DNA of 64,000 nt, taken from the NCBI GenBank assembly GCA_016177735.1, contig JACOUS010000010.1:1-64000 (forward strand), written 5' to 3'. This document shows positions 63,101-64,000 of the stretch, piece after piece. The stretch's first letter is position 1. Each line of letters begins with the position of its first letter. This stretch comes from Ignavibacteriales bacterium (lineage in GTDB: Bacteria > Bacteroidota > Ignavibacteria > Ignavibacteriales > Melioribacteraceae). The notes beneath the pieces were generated by a model. The model searched no databases, had not been told where the DNA came from, and saw only the letters and a program-made list of their open reading frames with translations. Position numbers and translations under genes: made by a program.

Positions 63101-63984
63101 TTGGTGTCTTTTCGTTGGCACTAATTCTGTTGATAATTTTGAGTGCGATACTCGCACGCCAAATTTCAGCACCAATTAATAATTTAACTCTCGCAACAAG
63201 GTCAATCGGCGCCGGTGATTTGAATGTTGAAGTCGGCAAGAATTATTCGGGAGAGATAAAAGAACTTGCCGAAGGCTTCAACATGATGGTGAAGCAGTTG
63301 AAGAAAAGTCAGATTGAAATGGCATTGCTCGAAAGAGAATCCGCATGGAAAGAAATGGCAAAGCAAGTAGCACACGAAATTAAAAATCCGCTTACGCCGA
63401 TGAAATTATCGGTACAACAATTAACAACCGCGTACAAAGATAAATCGCCGAAGTTTGATTCAATCTTTGAAAAAGTTACATCAACAATTACAACGCAGAT
63501 AGAAACACTCAAAAATATTGCTACGGAGTTTTCCAACTTTGCGCGGATGCCGGCGCCTAATATTGAAAAAGTAAATGTTGCCGGCGTTATCAATAACTCT
63601 CTAAATTTATTTGTGAATGAAAAACTCTCGATTAAATTCAGAAGCGATGAAAATATTTTTGTTGAAGCGGACGCCGATCATTTGAGCCGCACTATTATTA
63701 ATCTTGTTCGCAACTCGATTCAAGCTAACGCGAAGAGTATTCTTATCCAGCTTAAACGTGAAGAAAACCTTTGCAGCGTTCGTTTGATTGACGACGGAAC
63801 CGGGATCGCTGAGGAAGCCGGCGAAAAAATTTTTGAAGAAAATTTTACGACAAAAGCCCAGGGAATGGGACTTGGATTAAGCATGGCAAAAAAATTTATT
63901 GAAAGCATCAACGGCACAATTACGGTTGAAAAAACTTCGAGTGAAGGAACTACCTTTTTAATAACTATTCCGGTTGCAGAATAA
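60193..63984 (+). CDS. Large NtrY-like membrane sensor histidine kinase
   Basis: A 1263-residue kinase. TM1 is at about residues 8-25 (FFVLFILFLSFAATGLL), then an extracytoplasmic domain, then several membrane helices (about 250-510), then another soluble segment, and a late TM pair near 780-840 (IIVSAVPMIVIAVYI) and 970-1000 (FGVFSLALILLIILSAILAR) with a second extracytoplasmic region between. HAMP follows (ISAPINNLTLATRSIGAGDL), then the dimerisation motif with His1061 in VAHEIKNPLTPMKLS and the ATPase domain (IINLVRNSIQANA, DDGTGIAEE, GMGLGLSMAK). The LTPMKLSVQQL motif is characteristic of NtrY-type kinases, whose partner is NtrX/NtrC. It is coupled to the DUF4783 gene by overlapping stop/start (60191-60195). 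A regulator gene is not in the window, but the frame ends 16 bp from the edge. Confidence 0.93.
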   Translation: MDLKNFFQKKFFVLFILFLSFAATGLLEPDFKSRITKNWDDNLSQKIFEAEEIVQSIFNSKIEKIISVNNRLKKEISQSTDRNSSGKFFETLNNPALENYSIQLYSGSKLTAWNSEPVFGHREISSLDQKISEAFFTKNKLVTYLTFVDTLRYPPGLLYLVTSIPVEKHYKLANESYSELSITDTLSSLLSTSILVDFSETSQFVKDGRKHSFPVLNNYKNKIGIAVFEKPSLDNALKETGDTFFLIQAFIVLVVYIYAGYALKNYFAVRNNKAINFLLLITYLIFFRMILFWFEIPSSFVRNSLTDPSLFSSVFAFGVVRSPLEFFITLVFALVISFVFYKRIGRVTITKESPAANKIFSVLLTAVSILLILLIIRGLGASIRSVVFDSTIRYFKEFMLIPPAPVLLMNVNILILGLCCFLVCVSLIILLLKIYSVRFPKTNLVSTVLFIAFQIAGWIYDLIQRQPQGTSFTRILILTLLLVVTFIIYNKKTKILGWVYLAFASSITVVSLLSFYNSEIERESLKTTAQEITRNNSNILEFIVHQTLAQAEDDQKLLESLSKKKEVTPEIFRLWTRSLIHRENIPSFIAVYDADKKIAGSFANDKFDTLQYKSYIRNLNGQKLIKIANPYTSEYELIGIVPIEYENETIGYLLCSLKFREDGFNSHGIPKFLSAAKAGISSATDPSKLKIYFFEKGWLINTNGTNQIDQNTIKKISKTNFSKHNEAWLSISINRQIHLVYLLKYGTGEEKIVAVALEENKFAWNLSNFFKVFFIHTLIISALFCIYSFRFLKKWRIFFGSFRTKIAFVLIIVSAVPMIVIAVYIRNISESKDVEITRERLAELAHQVDSYIKKYYGTTSLSDQLLFEKTFNDLNINFSVYENGKLFFNSDKNYYSAGLFPEILNSNAALNSAVNSSKEIFFNEKLDKIFYHSFYLPSTINSRQIIIQVNDLFNKIAAPLSNNELDVFLFGVFSLALILLIILSAILARQISAPINNLTLATRSIGAGDLNVEVGKNYSGEIKELAEGFNMMVKQLKKSQIEMALLERESAWKEMAKQVAHEIKNPLTPMKLSVQQLTTAYKDKSPKFDSIFEKVTSTITTQIETLKNIATEFSNFARMPAPNIEKVNVAGVINNSLNLFVNEKLSIKFRSDENIFVEADADHLSRTIINLVRNSIQANAKSILIQLKREENLCSVRLIDDGTGIAEEAGEKIFEENFTTKAQGMGLGLSMAKKFIESINGTITVEKTSSEGTTFLITIPVAE

Positions 63985-64000
63985 TGCCGCAGTTAACTCC

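Overview
The window looks like chromosome of a low-GC, Gram-negative member of the Bacteroidota/Chlorobiota group, most likely Ignavibacteria (Ignavibacteriales/Melioribacteraceae type). Three large secreted proteins end in the type IX secretion sorting domain with the NYPNPFNP...LKVFDVLGREV...LVNE signature usual in that class. Other support comes from large TonB-dependent receptors with an N-terminal carboxypeptidase-regulatory domain, many SD-poor starts, and families such as DUF4783 and VTC/DUF4956. This placement is inferred from protein signatures; no 16S gene is present.

Layout. (1) 1-13.6 kb is a chemotaxis/signalling block. It holds a truncated MCP at the window edge, an MCP that has lost its hairpin tip, a Cache-type MCP, a soluble triple-PAS MCP, a CheA-REC hybrid, CheB and a REC-GAF-PAS-kinase-REC hybrid. 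Related ~160-bp composite repeats lie between several of these genes. (2) 14.0-23.1 kb holds a GDCCVxC metal-binding protein, then an envelope cluster on one strand. The cluster consists of three T9SS cargo proteins (CotH-like kinase with lamin tail, arylsulfotransferase-like propeller, 14-repeat Ycf48-like propeller) followed by an HlyD-like adaptor, a VTC polyphosphate-polymerase domain protein and a DUF4956 membrane protein. (3) 23.2-27.1 kb, minus strand, is a sulfur-stress-type operon: ArsR-rhodanese regulator with a palindromic operator, a small winged-helix protein, an SQR-like flavoprotein, a methyltransferase, a DsrE protein and an exported truncated hemoglobin. (4) 27.3-37.9 kb is housekeeping and mixed: cmk, rpsA, mtaB, truA, an SDR, enoyl-CoA hydratase, several membrane or secreted unknowns and a degenerate deacetylase-like protein.

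(5) 38.1-43.6 kb has an M16 peptidase pair (active plus inactive subunit), a membrane-anchored LuxR-type regulator next to a cluster of TTAGTAC inverted repeats, and an ecto-nucleotide pyrophosphatase-like phosphodiesterase. (6) 44.1-51.1 kb has two paralogous Oar-like TonB-dependent receptors that also share their leader sequence. (7) 51.1-64 kb has YajQ, a YjbH-like outer-membrane protein, a lipoprotein, tRNA-Pro(CGG), an OmpA-family protein, the pyrR-pyrB-pyrC operon behind an attenuator-like hairpin, an Fn3 lipoprotein, a DUF4783 protein and a large NtrY-like histidine kinase.

The non-coding DNA carries at least four short dispersed repeat families: the composite CCACG/CCCGTGTAAACGGG element, an ATCCAGTATCCAGCATC family, a TACGAAGTACGA family and a CTCGAAAC family. 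One copy of the second family lies inside a protein-coding gene. I found no insertion sequence, prophage or CRISPR array. The most unusual items are the tip-less MCP, the CotH/HlyD/VTC/DUF4956 envelope cluster, the exported hemoglobin in a sulfide-type operon, the TTAGTAC array and the repeat-derived coding segment.
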